Shown one piece after another: positions 8,165 through 16,747 of a stretch of DNA of 49,301 nucleotides. Location of the stretch: NCBI GenBank assembly GCA_902493345.1, contig CABUPM010000004.1, positions 1-49,301 of the forward strand, given 5' to 3'. Source of the stretch: an uncultured Eubacteriales bacterium. Its GTDB lineage: Bacteria > Bacillota > Clostridia > Lachnospirales > Bianqueaceae. The notes under the pieces are model-generated. The model did no database searches and was not told the origin of the DNA. It saw nothing but the letters and a program-made list of their open reading frames with translations. Every line of letters starts with the position of its first letter. The first letter of the stretch is position 1. A program made the translations under genes and the position numbers.

Positions 8165-9523
8165 ATGGTTAATTTTAATGAGGTTCTGGAAACCAACCGG
8201 ATGATTGAAGAGGCCAATCTGGATGTGCGTACGATCACGATGGGGATCAGCCTCCTGGACTGCGCTCACTCGGACTATAAGATTTTCCAGCAGAAGGTAT
8301 ATGATAAGATCACTCATAAAGCAGAAAAGCTGGTCGAGACAGGAGAAGAGATCAGCGCGCGCTACGGAATTCCGATCGTCAATAAAAGAATTTCCATCAC
8401 ACCGGCGGCCATCTGTGCCTCAGCCTGTGAGGATCCCCATTTCCCAGAACTTGCCGAGGTTTTGGACCGGGCGGCCAAGGAGGTTGGCGTCAATTTTATC
8501 GGCGGCTTTTCCGCGCTTGTGCAGAAGGGCATGACGGAAAAGGACCGGATGCTGATTGAGAGTATTCCGGAGGCGCTGTCAATCACGGAGAGAGTTTGTG
8601 CTTCTGTCAATGTAGGAACCTCCCGTTCCGGAATCAACATGGACGCGGTCCGGCTTTTGGGAGAGAAGATCTCGGAGCTTTCGGAGAGGACCAAGGATCA
8701 GGATTCTATCGGCTGCGCCAAGCTGGTGGTCTTCTGTAACGCGCCGGATGATAATCCCTTTATGGCAGGCGCGTTTCATGGTGTCGGAGAGACGGACGCC
8801 GTGATCAATGTAGGCGTTTCCGGACCGGGTGTGGTACGGAGCGCGCTGAAAGCAGTACGCGGACAGAATTTCGAGGTACTGTGTGAAACCATCAAAAAAA
8901 CAGCCTTCAAGATTACCCGTGTAGGCCAGCTGGTCGCGCAGGAGGCGTCCAGAATGCTGGGAGTTCCGTTTGGAATCATTGATCTGTCCCTGGCGCCCAC
9001 ACCGGCAATCGGAGACAGCATCGCGGAGATCTTTCAGGAGATGGGGCTGGAGTGCGCGGGAGCGCCGGGTACAACAGCGGCCCTTGCGATGCTGAACGAT
9101 CAGGTGAAAAAGGGCGGTCTGATGGCATCCTCCTTTGTAGGAGGACTCTCCGGAGCCTTTATCCCGGTCAGCGAGGACCATGGAATGATCGAGGCGGCGG
9201 AAGCCGGAAGGCTGACATTGGAAAAACTCGAAGCCATGACCTGCGTATGCTCTGTAGGATTGGACATGATCGCGATTCCTGGAGATACGCCGGCATCATC
9301 AATCTCCGGCATCATTGCGGACGAGATGGCGATCGGAATGATCAACTCCAAGACGACAGCGGTTCGTTTGATTCCGGTCTATGGCAAGAAGGTCGGAGAT
9401 AAGGCAGAATTCGGCGGACTCTTGGGATACGCGCCGGTAATGCCGGTCAATCCGTCGTCCTGTCAGGACTTTATCATGAGAGGCGGACGAATTCCGGCTC
9501 CCATTCACAGTTACAAGAATTAA
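8165..9523 (+). CDS. PFL family protein, DUF711 / UPF0210
   Basis: A 452-residue conserved protein. Recognisable family segments are LDVRTITMGISLLDC, NKRISITPAA, GGFSALVQKG, VSGPGVVRSAL, LAPTPAIGDSIAEI and IPVYGKKVGD. The family is related in fold to pyruvate formate-lyase-type proteins, but no glycyl-radical loop was seen and the reaction is unknown. It is preceded by AAGGAGG and paired with the ACT gene, which suggests allosteric control. recU begins one base after its stop. Confidence 0.93.
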   Translation: MVNFNEVLETNRMIEEANLDVRTITMGISLLDCAHSDYKIFQQKVYDKITHKAEKLVETGEEISARYGIPIVNKRISITPAAICASACEDPHFPELAEVLDRAAKEVGVNFIGGFSALVQKGMTEKDRMLIESIPEALSITERVCASVNVGTSRSGINMDAVRLLGEKISELSERTKDQDSIGCAKLVVFCNAPDDNPFMAGAFHGVGETDAVINVGVSGPGVVRSALKAVRGQNFEVLCETIKKTAFKITRVGQLVAQEASRMLGVPFGIIDLSLAPTPAIGDSIAEIFQEMGLECAGAPGTTAALAMLNDQVKKGGLMASSFVGGLSGAFIPVSEDHGMIEAAEAGRLTLEKLEAMTCVCSVGLDMIAIPGDTPASSISGIIADEMAIGMINSKTTAVRLIPVYGKKVGDKAEFGGLLGYAPVMPVNPSSCQDFIMRGGRIPAPIHSYKN

Positions 9524-9524
9524 A

Positions 9525-10067
9525 ATGGCTTATTATCGGACGAGGGGACTGCGAGGCAGCGTCCTGGAGGACTTGATCAATATGGCCAACGAGATCTACC
9601 GCAAACAGGGGATCGCGCTGGTGCAGAAGATTCCGACCCCGATCAAGCCGGTGGAGTTTGATTCGGAACGGCGCACCATCTCGCTGGCCTATTTTGAACA
9701 GCGCAGTACCGTGGACTATATCGGCGTCCTGCAGGGGATTCCGCTGTGCTTTGACGCCAAGGAGACCGCGCAGAAGAATCTGCCCGTAGCCAATATTCAT
9801 CCACACCAGGTGGACTTTATGCGGGAATTTGACCGGCAGGGCGGACTGGCCTTTTTGCTGGTGCATTTTTCCATGGACGATCAGTATTATCTGCTTCCAT
9901 TTGAGGTTCTGAATACCTATTTCGATGAAGCAGGGGAACATAAAGGAGTCAAGACGATTCCGAGGGAGATCTTTGAAGAACGGTTCCTGATACCGAAACA
10001 CACGGGCGGGATACCGCTGCATTATCTGAGGGCAGTATTGGAATATTATAAGATCAAGCGGAGGTAG
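9525..10067 (+). CDS. recU: Holliday junction resolvase RecU
   Basis: A 180-residue endonuclease that cleaves four-way junctions in recombination and chromosome segregation. Family motifs: RGSVLEDLINMANEIY at the N terminus, KIPTPIKPV, the catalytic block STVDYIGVLQG, FDAKET (Asp and Glu ligands) and HQVDFM. The start lies one base after the DUF711 stop and lacks a clear Shine-Dalgarno sequence, so it probably depends on translational coupling. In many Firmicutes recU sits beside ponA; here it precedes plsX. Confidence 0.9.
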   Translation: MAYYRTRGLRGSVLEDLINMANEIYRKQGIALVQKIPTPIKPVEFDSERRTISLAYFEQRSTVDYIGVLQGIPLCFDAKETAQKNLPVANIHPHQVDFMREFDRQGGLAFLLVHFSMDDQYYLLPFEVLNTYFDEAGEHKGVKTIPREIFEERFLIPKHTGGIPLHYLRAVLEYYKIKRR

Positions 10068-10070
10068 GAA

Positions 10071-11111
10071 ATGGCAGCTTATAAGATTTTGGTTGATGCG
10101 ATGGGAGGAGACTATGCGCCGCAGGGACCGGTGGACGGCGCGCTGCTGGCATGTGAAAGGCATCCGGAGCTGTCAGTGGTTCTGGCTGGACGGCAGGATC
10201 AGATTGAGAAGGCGCTGGAAGGCAAACAGTACGATAGCAGCCGAGTGACCATCCTGCATAAGGAGCAGGTTGTAGAGAACGAAGAGCACAATCCCGCGGA
10301 GGCAGTACGCAGCAAGAGGGATTCCTCCATGATGTACGGGATGACGATGGTTAAAAACCATGAGGTGGACGGAATGGTATCCGCCGGTAATACCGGAGCG
10401 GTTCTGGCGGGAGCGACACTGCTGGTTGGCCGGATCCCGGGAGTATCCCGTCCGGCACTTTCGGTAGGCCTTCCGGGACGCAAGGGTCCGGTGTTTCTTC
10501 TGGACGTGGGAGCCAATATGGACAGCAAACCGGCATATCTCGTGCAGTTCGCGCAGATGATGACGGTATACTGCCGCAAGCAGCTGGGAATGGATCAGCC
10601 GCGGGTAGGACTGCTGAACGTGGGGACAGAGCCCGGCAAGGGTAATGCGCTGACCAAAGAGGTGTACGAGCTTCTGCAGCAGGAGCCGGAGGTCAATTTT
10701 ATCGGCAATGTCGAGGCCAGAGAAGTTCTGGAGAATGCCGCGGATATCGTGGTGACGGACGGTTTTGCCGGAAATATCCTCCTAAAGGGATTGGAAGGCG
10801 TCGCACGCTATATGATGACCTGCCTGAAGGAAGAAGTCATGAGCAGCACCCGCAATAAGATCGGCGGAATGCTCTTGAAGCCCGCGATGAAGAGCCTCAA
10901 GGGAAAGCTGGATCCTTCGGCGGTTGGCGGAACACCGCTTTTGGGAATCAATGGGGCAGTCATCAAGGCACACGGCAACTCTAAGGGAGAAGCTTTTGCC
11001 AACGCGATCGAACAGTGCATCCGGTATCTGGATTCCAATGTCAATGAGGGGATTCAGGAGTGTCTGGCAAGAAGCAAGAAGAGAATGCAGGAGGCAAAAA
11101 ATGCTGAGTGA
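10071..11111 (+). CDS. plsX: Phosphate acyltransferase PlsX
   Basis: A 346-residue enzyme making acyl-phosphate from acyl-ACP for phospholipid synthesis. The N terminus ILVDAMGGDYAP, GMVSAGNTGA, LLDVGANMD, LNVGTEPGKGN and VTDGFAGNILLK are diagnostic. It starts three bases after recU, with GGAGG upstream, and overlaps acpP by 11 bases. The plsX-acpP-rnc order is conserved in Firmicutes; rpmF, often upstream of plsX, is not found here. Confidence 0.96.
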   Translation: MAAYKILVDAMGGDYAPQGPVDGALLACERHPELSVVLAGRQDQIEKALEGKQYDSSRVTILHKEQVVENEEHNPAEAVRSKRDSSMMYGMTMVKNHEVDGMVSAGNTGAVLAGATLLVGRIPGVSRPALSVGLPGRKGPVFLLDVGANMDSKPAYLVQFAQMMTVYCRKQLGMDQPRVGLLNVGTEPGKGNALTKEVYELLQQEPEVNFIGNVEAREVLENAADIVVTDGFAGNILLKGLEGVARYMMTCLKEEVMSSTRNKIGGMLLKPAMKSLKGKLDPSAVGGTPLLGINGAVIKAHGNSKGEAFANAIEQCIRYLDSNVNEGIQECLARSKKRMQEAKNAE

Positions 11112-11352
11112 CTGGGAAAAGATCAGAAAGCTGGTCGCGGAACGTTTTGTGGTTGCAGAAGAGGAGGTCTCTGAGGAGACGGATCTTGTCCAGGATCTGG
11201 GCGCGCAGTCGCTAGACCTGTATGAGCTTGTGGTTGCGGTGGAGCAGGAATTCTCCCTGGAACCGGAAGAGGAGGATCCGATCGGTTCTGTGAAAAAGGC
11301 AGGGGATCTTCTGAGACTATTAGACGAGGGAGAAAAGGAAATAGTAGAATGA
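11101..11352 (+). CDS. acpP: Acyl carrier protein
   Basis: An 83-residue acidic four-helix protein that carries acyl chains on a phosphopantetheine arm. The attachment serine is S37 in DLGAQSLDLYELV; the usual preceding Asp of the DSL motif is replaced by Gln, which is mildly unusual. Position between plsX and rnc supports the assignment. The start ATG lies inside plsX (11-base overlap), and rnc overlaps its stop by four bases. Confidence 0.9.
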   Translation: MLSDWEKIRKLVAERFVVAEEEVSEETDLVQDLGAQSLDLYELVVAVEQEFSLEPEEEDPIGSVKKAGDLLRLLDEGEKEIVE

Positions 11353-12032
11353 ATACGGAAAAGATCAGCCAGCTGGAAGCGATTCTGGGATATCATTTTC
11401 ATAATCCGACGCTTCTGCAGCAGGCAGTCACGCATATCTCCTATGCCAATGAGGTCCTGGGAGATGCGTCGCAGGGCAATGAACGGCTGGAATTTTTAGG
11501 AGACGCGGTGCTGGAGCTGGTGAGCAGCCGCTGGCTTTTTGATCATCTGAGCGGACCGGAGGGGCAGCTGTCGAGAACGAGAGCGGCCCTGGTCTGTGAG
11601 GCCTCGCTGCATCAGGTCGCGGTAGAACACGGCCTGGGGCGTTTTTTGCGTCTCGGAAAAGGGATGGAGATGGCAGAAGGCAGAAAACGTCCGGCGGTAT
11701 TGGAGGATCTGGTGGAAAGTATTTTCGGCGCGATCTACCTGGACGGCGGATTGGAATCGGCCGCGCCGCTGATTGAGAGCTGGGTGCTCAGCCGCCTGCG
11801 GCAGGGATCCGATCTGAGAGACGATAAAACCAGACTGCAGGAGTACATACAGGCCCGGGAAAGCGGTGCGATCGAATACCGGCTGGAGGAAGAGAGCGGC
11901 CCTCCCCATGCCAGAACCTTTGTAATGAGCGTATATTACAACGGAGAGCGGTATGGAACCGGCAGCGGAAGCAGTAAAAAAGAAGCGGAACAAAAAGCTG
12001 CGGCGCAGGCGCTGGAGCGGATACGAGGATAG
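11349..12032 (+). CDS. rnc: Ribonuclease III
   Basis: A 227-residue double-strand-specific endoribonuclease for rRNA and mRNA processing. The signature NERLEFLGDAVLEL (residues 44-57; metal ligands E48 and D52) and the second acidic site LEDLVESIFGAIYLDGG are present, followed by a double-stranded-RNA-binding domain from about residue 155 (KTRLQEYIQ, GSGSSKKEAEQKAAAQAL). Start and stop sit tightly between acpP (4-base overlap) and smc (2-base gap). Confidence 0.97.
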   Translation: MNTEKISQLEAILGYHFHNPTLLQQAVTHISYANEVLGDASQGNERLEFLGDAVLELVSSRWLFDHLSGPEGQLSRTRAALVCEASLHQVAVEHGLGRFLRLGKGMEMAEGRKRPAVLEDLVESIFGAIYLDGGLESAAPLIESWVLSRLRQGSDLRDDKTRLQEYIQARESGAIEYRLEEESGPPHARTFVMSVYYNGERYGTGSGSSKKEAEQKAAAQALERIRG

Positions 12033-12034
12033 GA

Positions 12035-15000
12035 ATGGAGTTAAAAAGCGTAGAGATTGTCGGTTTCAAATCCTTTGCGGACCGACTGACCTTGACCTTC
12101 CATGGAGGAATCACGGCGATTGTAGGACCGAACGGCAGCGGTAAAAGCAATGTTTCCGACGCGATCCGCTGGGTTCTGGGAGAACAGAGCGCGAAGTCGC
12201 TGCGGGGCAGCCGGATGGAGGACGTGATATTTGCGGGGACGGAGCGCAGGCGCCCGGTCAACTATGCCCAGGTGACATTGGTGCTCGGCAATCAGGACCG
12301 AAGTCTGAACTATGATTATGATGAAGTGGCGATCAGCCGCAAGATGTACCGCTCCGGAGAGAGCGAGTACCTGATCAACGGGGTACGGTGTCGCTTAAAA
12401 GATGTGCAGGAGCTTTTAATGGACACCGGTATCGGTAAGGATGGGTATTCGATCATCGGTCAGGGCAGGATTGATCAGCTTCTCTCTAATAAACCGCAGG
12501 ATCGGCGGATGATCTTTGAAGAGGCCGCGGGTATTGTCAAATTCAAGGTGCGGCGGGAGGAAGCCAATAAACAGCTGATCGAAGAGAGATTGAACCTGCA
12601 GCGGGTCAGCGATATTCTGGAGGAGAATTCTCTTCGGCTGGAACCTCTGGAGAAGCAGGCGCGGGAGGCAAAAATCTATCTGGAACGCACAGAAGAGCTG
12701 AAAGGGCTGGAGGTTCAGACCTTTTTGCGCCAGTACGGCCAGCTGATGAGTCAGCATACAGCAGCGCAGCAAAAGCTGGAAGATTTGCGGGCACAGCTGG
12801 AGGAGGCAAGGACGCTTCAGGCGGAAGGGAAAAAGGCGACAGAAACAGCGCAAAAGGAAGCGGAAGAGGCTTCTGACGCAGCGGCCTCCGCTGTACAGGC
12901 ATTGAATGATTTGCGTCTGCGGCAGAAGAGTCAGGACGGAGACAGACGTGTGTATCAGGAGAGGGCGGACCAGCTCCGTAAGAACAGAAAAAACGCGCAG
13001 ATTCAATTAGAAGAAGCGGAGACGCGCCTGAATCGCCGGACACAGACCTATGCTAAGGAGCAGGAACAGCTGCGGCAGTTACAAAGTACGCTGGTACAGC
13101 AGCAGGAACAGCAGAGCCGGATGGCAGAAGAGAATCAGAAGGTACAGGAAGACTACAGAATATGTAAAGAGGCGCTGGACGTGGAGCAGAAGAACCTGGA
13201 AGAACTGCGCCAGACCTTGGACTCACTGCGGGATTCTTCTGCCAGACAGGAAGTGCGTCAGGAACAGGAACAGGGGCAGCAAGGAGATATTGAGCAGCGC
13301 TTGCAGAGACTGCAGGAGGAGCTGTCCGGCCGCGGAGAAGACGCAAAGGCCAAGCAGGAGCTGCTGCAAAAGACGCAGGAAGAGTATGATGCCTATAGCC
13401 AGAAGGTCCTGGAGCTTACGGATCAGATCAGTGCTATCCGCGAGAAGCAGAAGCAGGCCGTGGAGGCACAGCAGGAAGCGCAGCAGAAGGTGCGTCAGGC
13501 GCACTCCAGAATCCAGTGGCTTCAGGAATTGGAGCATGAATATGAAGGCTATGCGGGCAGCGTAAAAGCGATCATGCAGCGGGCCCGGATGAATCCGGAA
13601 CAATATAGAGGCGTCTTAGGAACCGTAGCGGATGTGATTCAGGTGCCGGCCAGACTTTCAACGGCCATCGAAATCGCTCTGGGAGGCGCCGTCCAGAATA
13701 TCATCACCGATACGCAGCAGACAGCCAAGGAGCTGATCGAGTACCTGCGCGGGAAAAAGGCGGGACGGGCTACATTTCTGCCTTTGGATCAGGTGCATGG
13801 GCGGGAAGTGCGCCGGGAAGAGCAGATGCTGAATATGCCCGGTGTGATCGGATACGCCAATGAACTGATCGGATACGACAGCCGGGATCAGAAGATCTTT
13901 TCCAGACTTCTCGGAAATGTAGTGGTCGCCGAGAATTTTGATTATGCGTCGGCCGTTGCCAACCGATACGGACAGTATCTGAGGGTGGTTACCCTCAAGG
14001 GTGATATCTTTAATATCGGCGGCGCGATCACGGGCGGAAGCACAGGCGGTAAGACAGCGACCATTCTGAACCGTAAGGGAGAGCTGGATACCCTCCATAA
14101 GGAGCTTGACGCGGCGCAGGAAGAAGGACGCCAGTGTGAAAAGGCGGCGGCAGAGTTAGCGGCGCAGCGTCAGGGCAAAGCGGAACTGATGAATACCTTT
14201 GCTCAAAAGCGTGAAGAAGCGTCCGCTGTTCTGACAAAAAAACAGTCAGATTATGACCAGACGAAGCTTTTACTGCAGATGGCGCAAAATCAGCTGGAAG
14301 AAGCGCAGAAGGAAAAGGCACTGCTTGTGAAGAACCTGCAGGAGAATCAGAGTTCCATGGACAAGCTGCGTCAGGAGCTAAGCGATACGCAGCAGGCTTA
14401 TGAAGAATGCAGGGCGCGCGTAGAAGCGCAGAGCCAGGCGGAAGAGGCGGGACGCAGGCAGAAGGACGAGCTGCGTTCGCAGATGATGCAGAACCGTATT
14501 GAGCTCAGCACATCGGAGCAGCTGATCGCATCGATGCAGCGTTCTGCGGAAAGAGAAAAGATCGATATCGAGCAGGATCAGCAGTCCATTCAGAAATATA
14601 CGGCCCAGATTGAAGAGGCTGGGACGGAGTTGGCCCGCCTGGAAGAGGAGACCAAGCATTTTGAAGCGGAACTCGGAGAGGTAGGCAAGGCGATACAGGA
14701 GTACGCACAGAAGATCGATGTCCTGAATCAGAAAAAGGCGGAAAAGGAAGCGCAGCACCGTAGGACGATCGCCGCTGCCCAGGAATCGATTCAGACGGTC
14801 AGCAGCCTGGAAAAGGAAGAGTACCGACTGGATACGCAGGCAGGCAGGGCCAAGAAGGATCTGTCGGAGCTGCAGGACCGCATCTGGGAAAAATATGAAT
14901 TGACCTATAACGCGGCGCTCCGGATGGAACTGCCGCCGGTAGAAAGCCATGCGGCCGTTCAGCGGAGAATCGCGGAACTCAGAGAAGAGATCAAGGCGCT

Positions 15001-15592
15001 GGGCAGCGTGAATATCCATGCTGTAGAGGAATATGAGACGCTACGGGAACGCTGTGATTTTCTGCGGTCCCAGTTAGAGGATGTCCGCAACGCGGAAGCC
15101 AGTCTGCAGGATATCATCAACCAGCTCACGGAACAGATGGAGAAGCAGTTCCGGGAAGGGTTCGGTAAGATTTCGGAACAGTTCAATCAGGTATTTCGCA
15201 AGATGTTTGGCGGAGGCAAGGGAATGCTTCGCCTGGAGGAAGACGGCAATCCGCTGGAGTCCGGCATTGAGATCATCGCGCAGCCGCCAGGCAAAACGCT
15301 CAAAAATATGGCAGCGCTTTCCGGCGGTGAACGGGCTTTGACCGCCATTGCCATATTGTTTGCGATTCAGCAGTTAAAACCGGCGCCGTTTTGTATCCTG
15401 GATGAGATCGAAGCGGCTTTGGATGACGCCAACGTCAATCGATATGCGGAATTTTTGAAGACGCTGTGCGGTACCACTCAGTTTATCGTGATCACGCATC
15501 GGAAAGGAACGATGGAGGCGGCTTCGACAATGTACGGTATTACAATGGAGGAAAAGGGTGTCTCCAAGTGCATATCGGTAAAATTCGAGTAG
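12035..15592 (+). CDS. smc: Chromosome segregation ATPase SMC
   Basis: An 1185-residue condensin subunit. The Walker A motif GPNGSGKSN is at about residues 32-40. Two long coiled coils (about 170-500 and 675-1000) flank a hinge (about 500-672, with GYAGSVKAI, IALGGAVQNI, GGAITGGSTGG). The C-terminal head has the LSGGERALTA signature (about 1094) and Walker B FCILDEIEAALDDAN. It compacts and segregates chromosomes with ScpA and ScpB, which are not in this window. Intact and of standard length; ftsY follows 10 bases later. Confidence 0.97.
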   Translation: MELKSVEIVGFKSFADRLTLTFHGGITAIVGPNGSGKSNVSDAIRWVLGEQSAKSLRGSRMEDVIFAGTERRRPVNYAQVTLVLGNQDRSLNYDYDEVAISRKMYRSGESEYLINGVRCRLKDVQELLMDTGIGKDGYSIIGQGRIDQLLSNKPQDRRMIFEEAAGIVKFKVRREEANKQLIEERLNLQRVSDILEENSLRLEPLEKQAREAKIYLERTEELKGLEVQTFLRQYGQLMSQHTAAQQKLEDLRAQLEEARTLQAEGKKATETAQKEAEEASDAAASAVQALNDLRLRQKSQDGDRRVYQERADQLRKNRKNAQIQLEEAETRLNRRTQTYAKEQEQLRQLQSTLVQQQEQQSRMAEENQKVQEDYRICKEALDVEQKNLEELRQTLDSLRDSSARQEVRQEQEQGQQGDIEQRLQRLQEELSGRGEDAKAKQELLQKTQEEYDAYSQKVLELTDQISAIREKQKQAVEAQQEAQQKVRQAHSRIQWLQELEHEYEGYAGSVKAIMQRARMNPEQYRGVLGTVADVIQVPARLSTAIEIALGGAVQNIITDTQQTAKELIEYLRGKKAGRATFLPLDQVHGREVRREEQMLNMPGVIGYANELIGYDSRDQKIFSRLLGNVVVAENFDYASAVANRYGQYLRVVTLKGDIFNIGGAITGGSTGGKTATILNRKGELDTLHKELDAAQEEGRQCEKAAAELAAQRQGKAELMNTFAQKREEASAVLTKKQSDYDQTKLLLQMAQNQLEEAQKEKALLVKNLQENQSSMDKLRQELSDTQQAYEECRARVEAQSQAEEAGRRQKDELRSQMMQNRIELSTSEQLIASMQRSAEREKIDIEQDQQSIQKYTAQIEEAGTELARLEEETKHFEAELGEVGKAIQEYAQKIDVLNQKKAEKEAQHRRTIAAAQESIQTVSSLEKEEYRLDTQAGRAKKDLSELQDRIWEKYELTYNAALRMELPPVESHAAVQRRIAELREEIKALGSVNIHAVEEYETLRERCDFLRSQLEDVRNAEASLQDIINQLTEQMEKQFREGFGKISEQFNQVFRKMFGGGKGMLRLEEDGNPLESGIEIIAQPPGKTLKNMAALSGGERALTAIAILFAIQQLKPAPFCILDEIEAALDDANVNRYAEFLKTLCGTTQFIVITHRKGTMEAASTMYGITMEEKGVSKCISVKFE

Positions 15593-15602
15593 GAGGAATG
15601 AG

Positions 15603-16523
15603 ATGGGATTATTTGACAGCCTGAAAAAAGGACTGGAGAAAACGCGCAACAACCTGATGGGCGGAATCGAACAGCTTTTTGGCGCATATGATGAAGTAGA
15701 TGACGATTTTTATGAGGAACTGGAAGAGACGCTGGTTCTAGCAGATATGGGAATGACGACTTCGGTTCGCCTGGTAGAGAATCTGAGAAAAGAAGCCATG
15801 CAGCGGCGGCTGAAGCGGCCGGAAGAGGTCAAGGAGCTGCTGATGCAGCAGATGGCAGAGCTTCTGGAGACTGGAGACCTGTCGATTACAGATCCGGATC
15901 GGATGAGTATTGTGATGATGATCGGCGTCAACGGCGCGGGTAAGACAACGACCATCGGTAAGCTGTCGGCACAGCTGAAGGCCTCCGGCAAGAAGGTAAT
16001 TCTGGCGGCGGCGGATACATTCCGGGCGGCGGCCATCGATCAGCTTCGCGTCTGGTCGGAACGGGCCGGGGTGGAGATGATCAGCCACCAGGAAGGCGCG
16101 GATCCGGGCGCGGTTGTCTACGATGCCGCGGCGGCAGCGAAGTCAAGGCATGCGGATGTCCTGATCTGTGATACGGCGGGACGGCTGCACCATAAAAAGA
16201 ATCTGATGGCCGAGCTGAATAAGCTTTTCCGCATCCTGGAACGGGAATTTCCGGAGGCAAGGCGGGAAGTGCTCCTGGTTCTGGATGCGACAACCGGACA
16301 AAACGCGCTGATGCAGGCCAAGCTTTTCGCGGAGAGCGCGCCGATTACGGGAATTGTTCTGACCAAACTGGACGGAACGGCGAAAGGCGGCGTAGTGATT
16401 GCCATTGCTTCAGAGTTGGGGATTCCGGTCAAATATATCGGAGTCGGAGAATCCATCGAGGATCTGCAGCCATTTCATCCGCAGGAGTTTGCCCGGGCAT
16501 TGTTAAGTGAAGAAGAGGAATAA
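15603..16523 (+). CDS. ftsY: Signal recognition particle receptor FtsY
   Basis: A 306-residue SRP GTPase that docks ribosome-SRP complexes at the membrane. It has a short N-terminal part, an N-domain helical bundle and the G domain: G1 GVNGAGKTTT (about 104-113), ADTFRAAAIDQL, DTAGRLHHKKNLM, LDATTGQNA and TKLDGTAKGG. The long acidic A domain of Proteobacteria is absent, as usual in Firmicutes. AGGAGG precedes the ATG. It is the last gene of the polA-ftsY unit and is followed by a strong terminator. Confidence 0.97.
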   Translation: MGLFDSLKKGLEKTRNNLMGGIEQLFGAYDEVDDDFYEELEETLVLADMGMTTSVRLVENLRKEAMQRRLKRPEEVKELLMQQMAELLETGDLSITDPDRMSIVMMIGVNGAGKTTTIGKLSAQLKASGKKVILAAADTFRAAAIDQLRVWSERAGVEMISHQEGADPGAVVYDAAAAAKSRHADVLICDTAGRLHHKKNLMAELNKLFRILEREFPEARREVLLVLDATTGQNALMQAKLFAESAPITGIVLTKLDGTAKGGVVIAIASELGIPVKYIGVGESIEDLQPFHPQEFARALLSEEEE

Positions 16524-16533
16524 GATCGATGAG

Positions 16534-16561
16534 GGACGGTATTTCGATACCGTCCTTTTTT
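16534..16561 (+). terminator. Terminator of the polA-ftsY unit
   Basis: GGACGGTAT and ATACCGTCC form a 9-bp stem closed by a TTCG tetraloop and followed by six T residues, 10 bases after the ftsY stop. Confidence 0.93.
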
Positions 16562-16604
16562 GTACGAAAATGATTGGAAATTCATCAGAGAGTATCTGTT
16601 TCAA

Positions 16605-16633
16605 TTGACTTTCTTCCATACATGGACTATACT
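16605..16633 (+). promoter_or_regulatory. Promoter of the alpha-galactosidase gene
   Basis: TTGACT (16605-16610) and TATACT (16628-16633) are 17 bases apart. About 105 bases of A-rich leader follow before the start codon, long enough for regulation, but no clear operator or riboswitch was recognised. Confidence 0.8.
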
Positions 16634-16747
16634 ATATAAGTAAATTGGCTCTAAAGTTAAGGGAAAAATTAAAGCAAAAAGACACATGGGATGTTTGCCC
16701 GGTGAGAAAATTGATGAACGATACGGTAACAGAAAAGGAGTGAGAGT

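Noticed and set aside
16634..16747. Catabolite-repression (cre) site or riboswitch in the alpha-galactosidase leader
   Set aside because: No sequence close to the cre consensus and no strong structure was recognised in this A-rich leader.
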